From NCBI RefSeq assembly GCF_001468225.1, contig NZ_LNRU01000003.1, positions 310,001 through 374,000 on the forward strand: 64,000 bases of DNA, read 5' to 3'. Positions 57,877 to 64,000 of the stretch are shown piece after piece (the first letter of the stretch is position 1; each line of letters opens with the position of its first letter). The DNA comes from Sphingopyxis sp. H053. GTDB taxonomy: Bacteria > Pseudomonadota > Alphaproteobacteria > Sphingomonadales > Sphingomonadaceae. The translations under genes were made by a program, and so were the position numbers. The notes under the pieces were generated by a model. The model made no database searches, was not told the DNA's origin, and saw nothing but the letters and a program-made list of their open reading frames with translations.

Positions 57877-58713
57877 GTGGACGATTATTCCGCCTGGGTC
57901 GGCCGCAGCGAAACGCGCGAGGATGTCGCGGCTGCGGCACCGCTCGCCGGCCTTGCCGCATTGCTCGACCATGACATTTCACCTTGGGCGCCCGGCACCG
58001 TGCCACCGCTGGCCCATTGGCTCTATTTCCTGCCCACCGCGCGCCAGTCGGCGATCGGCGACGACGGTCACCCGCGCCGCGACGGCGCGGGCCTGCTCCC
58101 GCCCGTCCCGCTCCCGCGCCGCATGTGGGCGGGCAGCCGCATCGAGTTCCTCGCACCGATCGCGGTCGGTGCGGCGCTGACCCGTGTCACCACGATCGAC
58201 GCGATCAAGCCCAAGCGCGGCGCGAGCGGCGACCTGCTCTTCGTGACGCTGCGCCACGACATCGCAGCGGATGGCGTCGCCGCGATCCGCGAGGAGCAGG
58301 ACATCGTCTTTCGCGAACCCGCGACAACAGCGCCCGCGCCCACGCCGGCCGCAGCAATCGAACCCGAGCCCGCCGACGCGGTGCGCAGCCTATCGCCCGA
58401 TCCGGTACTCCTGTTCCGCTATTCGGCGCTCACCTTCAACGCCCACCGCATCCACTACGACCGCGACTATGCGCAGCGTGTCGAGGGCTATGCGGGGCTC
58501 GTCGTCCACGGCCCGCTGATCGCAACCTTGCTGATGGATCACTTCCTGCGCACCGCGCCCGGTGCGAACCCCCGCCGTTTCAGCTTCCGCGCCGAGGCAC
58601 CGCTGATCGACGGCGCGCCCTTCGACCTCTGCCTCGCCCGCGATGGCGATGCGACGCGATTGTGGGCACGCGACGCGGCGGGACGCACGACGATGCGTGC
58701 CGACGTCGCATAG
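57877..58713 (+). CDS. MaoC/FAS1-like dehydratase (mesaconyl-CoA hydratase type)
   Basis: 278 residues from a GTG at 57877, 4 bases after the dehydrogenase stop; an ATG 45 bases earlier lies inside that gene. Two hot-dog halves: an N-terminal FAS1-like part (PLAHWLYFLP, LPRRMWAGSRIEFLAPI) and a C-terminal MaoC-like part with FRYSALTFNAHRIHYDRDYA and GLVVHGPLIATLLMDHF, where the Asn/His and Arg/His set is that of the hydratase active site. Proteins of this layout hydrate mesaconyl-, itaconyl- or related enoyl-CoAs. Together with the dehydrogenase it suggests degradation of a branched acyl-CoA. Confidence 0.82.
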   Translation: MDDYSAWVGRSETREDVAAAAPLAGLAALLDHDISPWAPGTVPPLAHWLYFLPTARQSAIGDDGHPRRDGAGLLPPVPLPRRMWAGSRIEFLAPIAVGAALTRVTTIDAIKPKRGASGDLLFVTLRHDIAADGVAAIREEQDIVFREPATTAPAPTPAAAIEPEPADAVRSLSPDPVLLFRYSALTFNAHRIHYDRDYAQRVEGYAGLVVHGPLIATLLMDHFLRTAPGANPRRFSFRAEAPLIDGAPFDLCLARDGDATRLWARDAAGRTTMRADVA

Positions 58714-58832
58714 CGGGACCCGGCCCAAGCAAATCCACCCACCGAGATCATCTGGGTATTTCTCCGCCCCCGACATTGCCAATTCGCAAAGCGGGTCATG
58801 CCGCGGCGGACCATGATCGCCTTGTTCGCACC

Positions 58833-58881
58833 GATGCGGACGGAGTCGGGGAGGATCCGCATCAGCCATGCCGATCGGCAT
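58833..58881. promoter_or_regulatory. Inverted repeats ahead of the amyloid-like cluster
   Basis: GATGCGGA and TCCGCATC (58833-58840, 58856-58863) form a perfect 8-bp dyad with 15 bases between. A 14-bp palindrome ATGCCGATCGGCAT follows at 58868-58881. Both lie within 85 bases of the next start (58915), in a 201-base gap with no other gene. They may be regulator sites; no promoter hexamers are convincing. Confidence 0.45.
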
Positions 58882-58914
58882 CGCGCGCCATCCCCTTTTG
58901 TAAGGAGAGTAGCC

Positions 58915-59445
58915 ATGATCAAGAAAGTCATGCTGGCGGTGTCGACGCTGGCGCTTGCCGTCTCGGCCGCACCTGCGATCGCGCAGGGTCAAGACCAGGA
59001 CAATGACAACACCACGACCGGTGCCTCTGGCAACAACAGCGACACCGTCGTCGTCAACGACCTGATCGACCTGTTCGTCCAGGACAATGCCGCCGACACC
59101 TTCTCGGATGACGATCAGGACAATGACGGCAATGGTTCGTTCAACGGCAACAGCTTCGTTGTTGCGACCCAGTCATTGAGCGCGACCAACACCAACCAGA
59201 ATCTCGACGAAGTCGTCGACATGGATGGTGAAGACGACAGCGACACGAATGTCGGCTATCAGAGCGGCAACAACTCGGTGACCGGCAGCGCCTTCGCGGC
59301 CTATGCCGGCATTCTGAACGCCGCCTGGAACACGGGCATCAACGCCAACACCCAAGCAGCGACCAACATCGCGGCGAGCGGCACTGTCAGCTTCGGCGAC
59401 AGCGGCGGCAACGGTGGTGCCGGCGGCGGCGCTGGCGGCGACTAA
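58915..59445 (+). CDS. Secreted Asn/Asp/Gly-rich protein, candidate amyloid subunit
   Basis: 176 residues from the ATG at 58915 with AAGGAG 8 bases ahead. A signal peptide ends about residue 23 (AAPAIA|Q). The mature part is rich in Asn, Asp, Ser, Gly and Ala, has no Cys, and shows irregular repeats of a G-N-x-S type (GASGNNSDTVVV, FNGNSFVVATQSLSATNTNQN, GYQSGNNSVTGSAFA), ending in a Gly-rich tail (GNGGAGGGAGG). This resembles the low-complexity repeats of curli- and Fap-type fibre subunits. It is the first gene of a five-gene group with a C39 peptidase and a coiled-coil/beta-barrel porin. The role is inferred from composition and context. Confidence 0.72.
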   Translation: MIKKVMLAVSTLALAVSAAPAIAQGQDQDNDNTTTGASGNNSDTVVVNDLIDLFVQDNAADTFSDDDQDNDGNGSFNGNSFVVATQSLSATNTNQNLDEVVDMDGEDDSDTNVGYQSGNNSVTGSAFAAYAGILNAAWNTGINANTQAATNIAASGTVSFGDSGGNGGAGGGAGGD

Positions 59446-59457
59446 GAGTCCCCCCGG

Positions 59458-59493
59458 ATGGCCGGCCCGGCACCACTGGCGGGCCGGCCATTT
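59458..59493 (+). other. 12-bp hairpin between the first and second genes of the cluster
   Basis: Perfect arms ATGGCCGGCCCG and its complement (59458-59469, 59480-59491) with a 10-base loop, followed by TTTCCCAAATTTTC. It lies between the candidate major subunit gene and the rest. Such hairpins commonly attenuate or stabilise, so that the first gene is expressed more than the others. Confidence 0.7.
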
Positions 59494-59526
59494 CCCAAAT
59501 TTTCGCTTTCAAGGAGCGCCCGCGTC

Positions 59527-59934
59527 ATGAAACCCCCGATCGTCCCGGCCCTGCTGGTCCTGGCAGGCCTGTCCGTGCCCGTATCGGCGCAGCTGCCCCC
59601 GCCCGAAGCTGCGGCCCCGCACGTGGTCGAGGCCGTCCCGGCCGAAGCCTATGCAGCCCCGGCGATCGCGGTGCGGTCCGAACGCAAATCGCCGATGCTG
59701 AAAGACAAAGAGCTCGACACGCTGCGCGGCGGCCAGTCGCTCGTCATCACCAATCAGACGATGGACTCGATCGTCAGCGGCAACGTCCTCAAGGGCGACT
59801 ATACCGCGGGTGCCGTCACGCTGAGCGATTTCGCGCTTTCCAATTTCAACGGTGTCGGCAATCTGCTGATCAACACCGGTGCGCAGGTCAGTGCCCAGAG
59901 CGGCATGAACCTGACCATCAACCTCGGCGATTGA
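59527..59934 (+). CDS. Secreted protein with internal double-glycine motif and LINT module
   Basis: 135 residues; AAGGAG 10 bases ahead of the ATG. Signal peptide about 1-21 (VPVSA|Q), then a Pro/Ala-rich pro-region, then KDKELDTLRGG (59-69), which has the E-L-x-x-L-x-G-G form of double-glycine leader sites. The 66 residues after GG (SLVITNQTMDSIVSGNV) are Asn/Gly-rich and contain GNLLINTGAQVSA (111-123). The protein at 60685 has the same plan. The intervening gene is a Sec-exported C39 peptidase, the family that cuts after GG. It is inferred to be a fibre or nucleator subunit needing two cleavages. Confidence 0.75.
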   Translation: MKPPIVPALLVLAGLSVPVSAQLPPPEAAAPHVVEAVPAEAYAAPAIAVRSERKSPMLKDKELDTLRGGQSLVITNQTMDSIVSGNVLKGDYTAGAVTLSDFALSNFNGVGNLLINTGAQVSAQSGMNLTINLGD

Positions 59935-59941
59935 ATTCGCC

Positions 59942-60676
59942 ATGCGGCCCATGCGCGCCTTGATCGCGGGCATGCTCTGCGCCCTTGCTGCGGCGCCCGC
60001 CGCCGCCGAGGTCCGGCTGACCGGACCCGAAACGGGCGGCAATTACCAGCTTCAGGTGATGACCTGGTGGGATATTCCTTTCCGCTCGGTCGTTCGCCAG
60101 CGCTATGATTTCAGCTGCGGTTCCGCCGCGATCGCGACCTTGCTCACCTATCATTATGGCGCGCCGACATCGGAGGCGATGCCTTTCCGCGCGATGTGGA
60201 AAACAGGCGACCGCGAGGCGATCCGCAAGGTCGGCTTCTCGATGCTCGACATGAAAAACTATCTCGCCTCGCGTGGCTTTCGCGCCGAGGGCTTCCGGAT
60301 CACCGCCGAGCAATTGAAGCAGGTGAAGCGCCCGACGATCGTTCTGATGGACCTCAAGGGCTTCAAGCATTTCGTGGTCGTCAAAGGCGTCCGCGGCGAC
60401 CGCGTGCTCACCGGCGATTCGGTCCTCGGCCTCAACGAATATTCGCTCAGCGATTTCGAGAAGCATTGGAACGGCATCGCGCTGGCGATCGTCGAGGGCG
60501 GACAAAAGCGTCCTTCCTTCAACCTTGCCGGCGACTGGGGCCCCTGGTCGCAGGCGCCGCTCGAAGATGAGGGCGCGCTTCGCGTTTCGATCAGCGATCT
60601 GACGACCAACCTTCCCCCGCAATATCAGCTGACGCCGCAGATCCTGCTCGACGTGCGCGTCGGCACCGTGAAATGA
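59942..60676 (+). CDS. Secreted C39-family peptidase (FapD-like)
   Basis: 244 residues, or 241 from a second ATG at 59951. Signal peptide about 1-22 (AAAPAAA|E). The C39 papain-like site is seen as VRQRYDFSCGSAAIATLLTYHYG (Cys59), GFKHFVVVKGV (His143) and TGDSVLG (Asp159), so all three residues are present. It has no ABC-transporter or membrane domain, unlike bacteriocin exporters, and should act in the periplasm. FapD of the Pseudomonas amyloid system is a C39-family protein in the same kind of gene set. Likely substrates are the neighbouring RGG proteins. Its stop overlaps an ATG (60673) of the next gene. Confidence 0.85.
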   Translation: MRPMRALIAGMLCALAAAPAAAEVRLTGPETGGNYQLQVMTWWDIPFRSVVRQRYDFSCGSAAIATLLTYHYGAPTSEAMPFRAMWKTGDREAIRKVGFSMLDMKNYLASRGFRAEGFRITAEQLKQVKRPTIVLMDLKGFKHFVVVKGVRGDRVLTGDSVLGLNEYSLSDFEKHWNGIALAIVEGGQKRPSFNLAGDWGPWSQAPLEDEGALRVSISDLTTNLPPQYQLTPQILLDVRVGTVK

Positions 60677-60684
60677 GGCCGACG

Positions 60685-61251
60685 ATGTCCCCCCGCATCC
60701 TCCTGCTCGCCTTCGCGCCCGTGCTCCTCGCGGCGAGCGAGCCCGCGGCCGACGATCCGCTTGTGGACGCCGAGACGGTATCGGACGAGGTGCTTGCGAC
60801 GCAGCGCGGCGGTTTTGCCTTTCAGGGCATGGTGATCGCCTTCGGTGCGGATATTCGCAGCTTCGTGAACGACGAACTTGCGCTCCGCACGATCGTCAGC
60901 TGGACCCCCCAGGGGTCCTCGATCGAGCGCTTCGTGTCGCCGGCGCTGACCGCGGTCGACGCGGCGCAGATTCAGGGCGGCATCTTGACCAGCGGCGGCA
61001 TCACCATGCGCGTCGGCGATGAACCGGTATTCCTCGCGAACAATGGCCAGACCGCGCTGATCCAGCGCACCGACGCGATCCAGAATGTCCTGATCAACAC
61101 CGCCAGCAACGTCTCGCTGAACCAGCAGGTCGACGCCGTGCTCGACATCAGCGGCTATGAAGGGTTCCGCGACGCGCTGGCGTCGACGCGGATGAGCGAT
61201 GCGATCGGCGCTGTGATGGGCGCGCAGACGGTCGGCGCGCTCGGCAACTGA
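60685..61251 (+). CDS. Secreted protein with internal double-glycine motif and LINT module (longer)
   Basis: 188 residues from the ATG at 60685, which has GAGG 6 bases ahead; an ATG at 60673 overlaps the peptidase stop and would add four residues. Signal peptide about 1-17, an acidic pro-region and VSDEVLATQRGG (32-43), then FAFQGMVIAFG and a C-terminal QNVLINTASNVSLNQQ (133-148) followed by DAVLDI. Site and module match those of the 59527 protein (ELDTLRGG; GNLLINTGAQVSA), so the two are distant paralogues sharing signal-pro-RGG-LINT architecture. It resembles FapE-like accessory subunits by position, but identity is not established. Confidence 0.75.
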   Translation: MSPRILLLAFAPVLLAASEPAADDPLVDAETVSDEVLATQRGGFAFQGMVIAFGADIRSFVNDELALRTIVSWTPQGSSIERFVSPALTAVDAAQIQGGILTSGGITMRVGDEPVFLANNGQTALIQRTDAIQNVLINTASNVSLNQQVDAVLDISGYEGFRDALASTRMSDAIGAVMGAQTVGALGN

Positions 61252-61263
61252 ACGACCCCCCGC

Positions 61264-61319
61264 CCCTGTTTCGACAGGGACGGTTCACCTCGCCCCGCCT
61301 CTTTTGGCGGGGCTTCTTT
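61264..61319 (+). terminator. Terminator between the convergent amyloid-like units
   Basis: A small hairpin with a TTCG loop (CCCTGT-TTCG-ACAGGG, 61264-61279) is followed by an 8-bp hairpin GCCCCGCC/GGCGGGGC (61292-61299, 61306-61313) and TTCTTT, a standard Rho-independent terminator for the plus-strand genes. Confidence 0.88.
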
Positions 61320-61355
61320 ATGTGGTTCTTATCGGGTTGGGCTCGGCCGCCCGGA

Positions 61356-62792
61356 TCATAGTTTCCCGCCGAACGGCATGCGCAGCGTGATCGACACGTC
61401 GGGCGCATCCTCGGTCACGCCGATCTCGAAACCCATGTTCAGAACGTCGCGCTCGGTCAGGCGGTACGACATGCCGAAATTGAGCGAACCGACATGGATA
61501 TAGTTGGATTTCTGGTTCGTATCGCCGATCTCGGTCTTGGTCGGGAAGATATAATTGTGCCGGTAACCCAGCGAGAAGGAGAAGCGCGGGTTGAGCGCGA
61601 AACCGAAGCCGATATTGGCCGAAACCGCGTCACCCGGATCGACGCGCCCGATCAGCACCTCGCCGACCAGTTTGTTCACGTCGCGCGGGATATGATAGAG
61701 ATAGGCCACGCCGCCATAGATTACCGCAGGATCCGACGGCATCAGGAAATTGAGCCCCGGCTGCACCGCCCAGAAACCCGACCCGGTGGCGAGTCCCGTC
61801 GCGACACCGAATTCGTCGTAGCCGACCTCGAACGGCCCCTTGCCCGTGTCCGACTTTACACGCAGCGTCCCGACGAAGATCGGCTTTTGCCCGACCGGGC
61901 GATTGAATTGATAGCGCAGCGAGAATTCGGCGTCACCGACCCCGTCCTCGCGCAGCGCGATCGACCGGACGATGCCTTCGTCGCGCTGCTGGACGACCTC
62001 GATCCGGTCGTTGCGATAGAGATAGGGAATGCGCACCTCGGCCTCGAGCCGGTCGCTGATGCCGTAGCGCAGCGAGGCCGTGCCGACGAGCGTGTCGCGG
62101 TCGGCGTCGGTCGCCTCGATCAGCCCGATCTGGATCCCCGGGATCAGCTCGATCCCGCGAAAGACGAGACGATTGGTCGACGAACGCGTATATTCGAACG
62201 AGGGTTCGAAAATGAGGTTGCCGGCGCGCGTCAGCACGCCCTGTCCTTCGGGAACCGCGGCGACGCGTTCCGCGGTCGACTCGCTCGGCGGCGGCGCCTC
62301 GCCGACCGGCGCATCGGGCAGCGCGACCGCGTCGCTGCCAGGGCCCGGAAGCGCGGGGCCGGCAATGCCCTGCCCCATGCCGGTCCCGCGGAACATGTCG
62401 AGCGGCGCCTCGGCGAGCGCGAAGGACGAGAGCCGGTCGATCTGCGCCTGCTGGGTGATAAGCTGTCCCTGCATCTTCACGATATGCTGCCGCTGCTCGG
62501 CGAGCATCACATTCTGCTGGTCGATCAGCGCGCGCTGCTCGGCGATGATCCGGCGCTGCGCGTCGATCTCGTTCTCGACGCTCGCGGCGGGCGGGTTTTC
62601 GGGGGCGCCGTCCGGGGCTGCAGCCGCCGCGTTCCACGTCGGCGCGGTATCGAGAAAGGGAAGCGCATCGCACAGACATTCGAGCGGCGGCGCTTCATAC
62701 GCCTTCGCTTGCGAGGGCGCAAAAACGGCCGACAGGCCAACGGCTGCCACACCCATATGGCGCAGCACGGGCGGCGCTGACAGATTGGTCAT
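61356..62792 (-). CDS. Coiled-coil plus beta-barrel outer-membrane protein (FapF-like)
   Basis: 478 residues from the ATG at 62792, which overlaps the stop of the Crp-type gene (ATGA); an open frame before it is inside that gene. Signal peptide about 1-31 (APSQAKA), a Cys-x-Cys near residue 39-41, a Gln/Ile-rich coiled-coil at about 71-125 (QRRIIAEQRALIDQQNVMLAE), a Pro/Gly linker and a barrel at about 185-478 (NLIFEPSFEYTRSSTNRLVF, LRYGISDRLEAEVRIPYLYR) ending RMPFGGKL. A periplasmic coiled-coil ahead of a barrel is the FapF plan. FapF exports amyloid subunits across the outer membrane. Convergent with the subunit/peptidase genes. Confidence 0.82.
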   Translation of the reverse strand: MTNLSAPPVLRHMGVAAVGLSAVFAPSQAKAYEAPPLECLCDALPFLDTAPTWNAAAAAPDGAPENPPAASVENEIDAQRRIIAEQRALIDQQNVMLAEQRQHIVKMQGQLITQQAQIDRLSSFALAEAPLDMFRGTGMGQGIAGPALPGPGSDAVALPDAPVGEAPPPSESTAERVAAVPEGQGVLTRAGNLIFEPSFEYTRSSTNRLVFRGIELIPGIQIGLIEATDADRDTLVGTASLRYGISDRLEAEVRIPYLYRNDRIEVVQQRDEGIVRSIALREDGVGDAEFSLRYQFNRPVGQKPIFVGTLRVKSDTGKGPFEVGYDEFGVATGLATGSGFWAVQPGLNFLMPSDPAVIYGGVAYLYHIPRDVNKLVGEVLIGRVDPGDAVSANIGFGFALNPRFSFSLGYRHNYIFPTKTEIGDTNQKSNYIHVGSLNFGMSYRLTERDVLNMGFEIGVTEDAPDVSITLRMPFGGKL

Positions 62793-63469
62793 GCGCCTGC
62801 CCCCTGCCCGGTGAAGGTTCGCCGCGGCTGCATCGCGCGCATATTGTCGATCGCGACGCCCATTTCTTCGCCGGCAATGGCGCGCAGCCCGTCGAGGTCG
62901 ACCAGCCGGCACAATTGCGGCCCTTCAAGTTCGATCAGGCCCTGGCGAACAAAGCCCGAGATCGTCCGGCTGACCGTATGGATCGTCAGGCCCAGATGGT
63001 CGGCAATATCGCCGCGCGTCATCGGCAAGGGAATGCTGCCGAGCGCCGACAGCCGCTTCGCCGCGATCAACAGGAACGCCGCGACGCGTTCATTGGCGTT
63101 GCGGCGGCCGAGCAGGAATATACATTGGTTCGCGCTGTCCAGCGCGCGTTCGAGCGCGCGGTTCTGCCCGAGCGAATCGGGATCGCCATTGAGCGCCGGG
63201 CGGCGGGTCAGGATCGTGTTGGTGACCGCTTCGGCCGCCGCGTCGCGCGCGCCATATCCGACGCCGAACACATCGCCCTGATAGAAAAACCCCGTCAGCT
63301 GACGGTGCCCGTCGACATGGAAATGACAGGTCCTGACGGTGCCCGAGATGACTTCGAACCAGCAATCGCCGGGATCACCCTGCGAGAAAATAATCTCGCC
63401 TTTCCGGAATTTTAGGATGGTGTCCTGCGGAATCGCCCCGCGTTGAAATTCTGCCGACAGACCTTGCAC
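62789..63469 (-). CDS. Crp/FNR-family regulator co-transcribed with the pore gene
   Basis: 226 residues. Cyclic-nucleotide-binding-like domain (about 20-110: FRKGEIIFSQGDPGDCWFEVISGTVRTC) and an HTH of the FNR/FixK kind (DHLGLTIHTVSRTISGFVRQGLIEL, with an S-R pair in the recognition helix). The N-terminal Fe-S cysteines of true FNR are absent. It is the first gene of a two-gene unit with the FapF-like pore, so it may set export capacity in response to an unidentified signal. It is divergent from a LuxR-type gene across a 358-base AT-rich gap. Confidence 0.88.
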   Translation of the reverse strand: MQGLSAEFQRGAIPQDTILKFRKGEIIFSQGDPGDCWFEVISGTVRTCHFHVDGHRQLTGFFYQGDVFGVGYGARDAAAEAVTNTILTRRPALNGDPDSLGQNRALERALDSANQCIFLLGRRNANERVAAFLLIAAKRLSALGSIPLPMTRGDIADHLGLTIHTVSRTISGFVRQGLIELEGPQLCRLVDLDGLRAIAGEEMGVAIDNMRAMQPRRTFTGQGAGA

Positions 63470-63827
63470 GCCACGTCTCCAATCTGGAATTGGTATTTGC
63501 GGCGACCCCGTTTGCGAGTCTCATCTGCCTTTGCGGGTGCTGAATCCATCCGCATAAAAACCAAGGAATTCGTGTGTATGAACAGCCTAGGAAAATCACT
63601 TACGTAAATTTCCTTAGCATTTCAGGATATATTAAGGCTGAATTTCAGTATCATAGCTATATTGACATGCGCCGTGCCGTTATATGCTTAATTAGCTTCG
63701 GTTAATTGATAAACAGCGCACAAACATATATCATCGAAGGCAGAGCAGGTGGGTTGCGGCAATTGCCGCGCAAAAGATGCTCGTCGGTCGCACTGTGTCT
63801 ACGCCTTGGGTGTCAGGGGATTGCGCC
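63470..63827. other. 358-base AT-rich divergent promoter region
   Basis: Between the Crp-type and LuxR-type genes, markedly richer in A/T than the rest of the window. Seen here: AGGAAA/TTTCCT arms 14 bases apart (63589-63614); CTGAATTTCAG near 63640; TTGACA at 63662-63667 with TATGCT 15 bases on, a possible plus-strand promoter; and a 14-bp palindrome GCGGCAATTGCCGC (63756-63769). AGGGGA at 63815-63820 is the LuxR ribosome site. No gene is visible. Confidence 0.6.
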
Positions 63828-64000
63828 GTGCATCAAAACGCTTTGAACGTCGAACCGCATTTGACCTTTCGCGAGCATCAGATACTCGAACTGGTCGCCG
63901 TCGGCTGCTCGGCCAAGCAGATCGCGATCGAGATCAACATCGCTCCACGAACCGTCGAACGGCACATCGAAAATGTGCGGCTGAAACTCAATGCGCGCAA
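63828..64000 (+). CDS. LuxR-type HTH protein (partial, runs off the edge)
   Basis: A GTG at 63828 with AGGGGA 7 bases ahead opens a frame that stays open to the window end (57 residues). It begins LTFREHQILELVAVGCSAKQ and continues IAIEINIAPRTVERHIENVR, the GerE-type HTH. There is no receiver or ligand domain ahead of the HTH, so it is either a short HTH-only regulator or has a C-terminal domain outside the window. It may act on the adjacent amyloid-like units. Confidence 0.85.
   Translation, partial: MHQNALNVEPHLTFREHQILELVAVGCSAKQIAIEINIAPRTVERHIENVRLKLNAR

Noticed and set aside
59942..60676. The C39 peptidase as part of a bacteriocin exporter.
   Set aside because: It has a Sec signal and no ABC or membrane domain, and no ABC transporter gene is near; the barrel and low-complexity neighbours fit an amyloid-type system better.
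63589..63769. Possible FNR/Crp boxes between the Crp-type and LuxR-type genes.
   Set aside because: TTGAT occurs only as a half-site; no TTGAT-N4-ATCAA dyad was found, so no autoregulatory site is claimed.

Overview
The window reads as chromosomal DNA of a GC-rich alphaproteobacterium, most likely a sphingomonad (Sphingopyxis/Sphingomonas type). Pointers are the TonB-dependent receptor with an EEIIVTGT box next to a sugar-phosphorylase operon, the TorF-family porin, the LacI operators centred on ATCGAT, and gene content typical of Sphingomonadales. No tRNA, rRNA, insertion sequence, prophage or CRISPR array was seen, and genes are packed with many ATGA/GTGA overlaps.

Layout. (1) 1-8000: tail of a DUF3237 protein, then a sugar-uptake and phosphorolysis operon on the minus strand (fused GH65 phosphorylase/beta-phosphoglucomutase, TonB receptor, MFS permease) with a LacI regulator and a large palindromic operator. 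(2) 8170-13984: a YcaQ-like DNA glycosylase, a LysR regulator with an acyl-CoA dehydrogenase, and a MarR/ClC chloride channel pair around a clean dyad operator. (3) 14026-37788: a Wzx/Wzy-type exopolysaccharide locus. It has an initiating sugar-phosphate transferase, five further glycosyltransferases, flippase, polymerase, BY-kinase, OPX lipoprotein and outer-membrane barrel, sugar-nucleotide genes (galU, ugd, UDP-GlcA epimerase), an acyltransferase, a hexapeptide acetyltransferase and a pyruvyltransferase. It also holds a dead aldehyde dehydrogenase, a beta-helix protein without a signal peptide and a membrane-anchored endonuclease/phosphatase-fold protein. A TGCARCA dyad recurs ahead of five of its transcription units. 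(4) 37960-48866: a potassium locus (27-aa small protein, kdpF, A, B, C, D, E) flanked by a TorF porin and several small proteins; the same promoter-like sequence precedes five of these units. (5) 48893-49369: a lysA remnant that has lost its catalytic barrel in frame. (6) 49373-56633: complete five-step histidine degradation (hutC-hutF and hutI-H-G-U, divergent around an 18-bp palindrome), followed by an acyl-CoA dehydrogenase and a MaoC/FAS1-like hydratase. (7) 58915-63469: a set that looks like a divergent Fap-type functional-amyloid system: an Asn/Asp/Gly-rich secreted protein, two secreted proteins with an internal double-glycine motif, a Sec-exported C39 peptidase and a coiled-coil plus beta-barrel outer-membrane protein co-transcribed with a Crp/FNR regulator. 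(8) A LuxR-type HTH gene runs off the right edge.

The most novel content is region 7. A soluble periplasmic C39 peptidase sits between two genes whose products carry a Sec signal, a short pro-region, an RGG site and a shared C-terminal [N][LV]LINT module. This suggests a two-step (signal peptidase, then C39) maturation of amyloid-like subunits, exported through a FapF-like pore. The recurrent cis-elements in regions 3 and 4 and the ALDH pseudoenzyme are the next most interesting.
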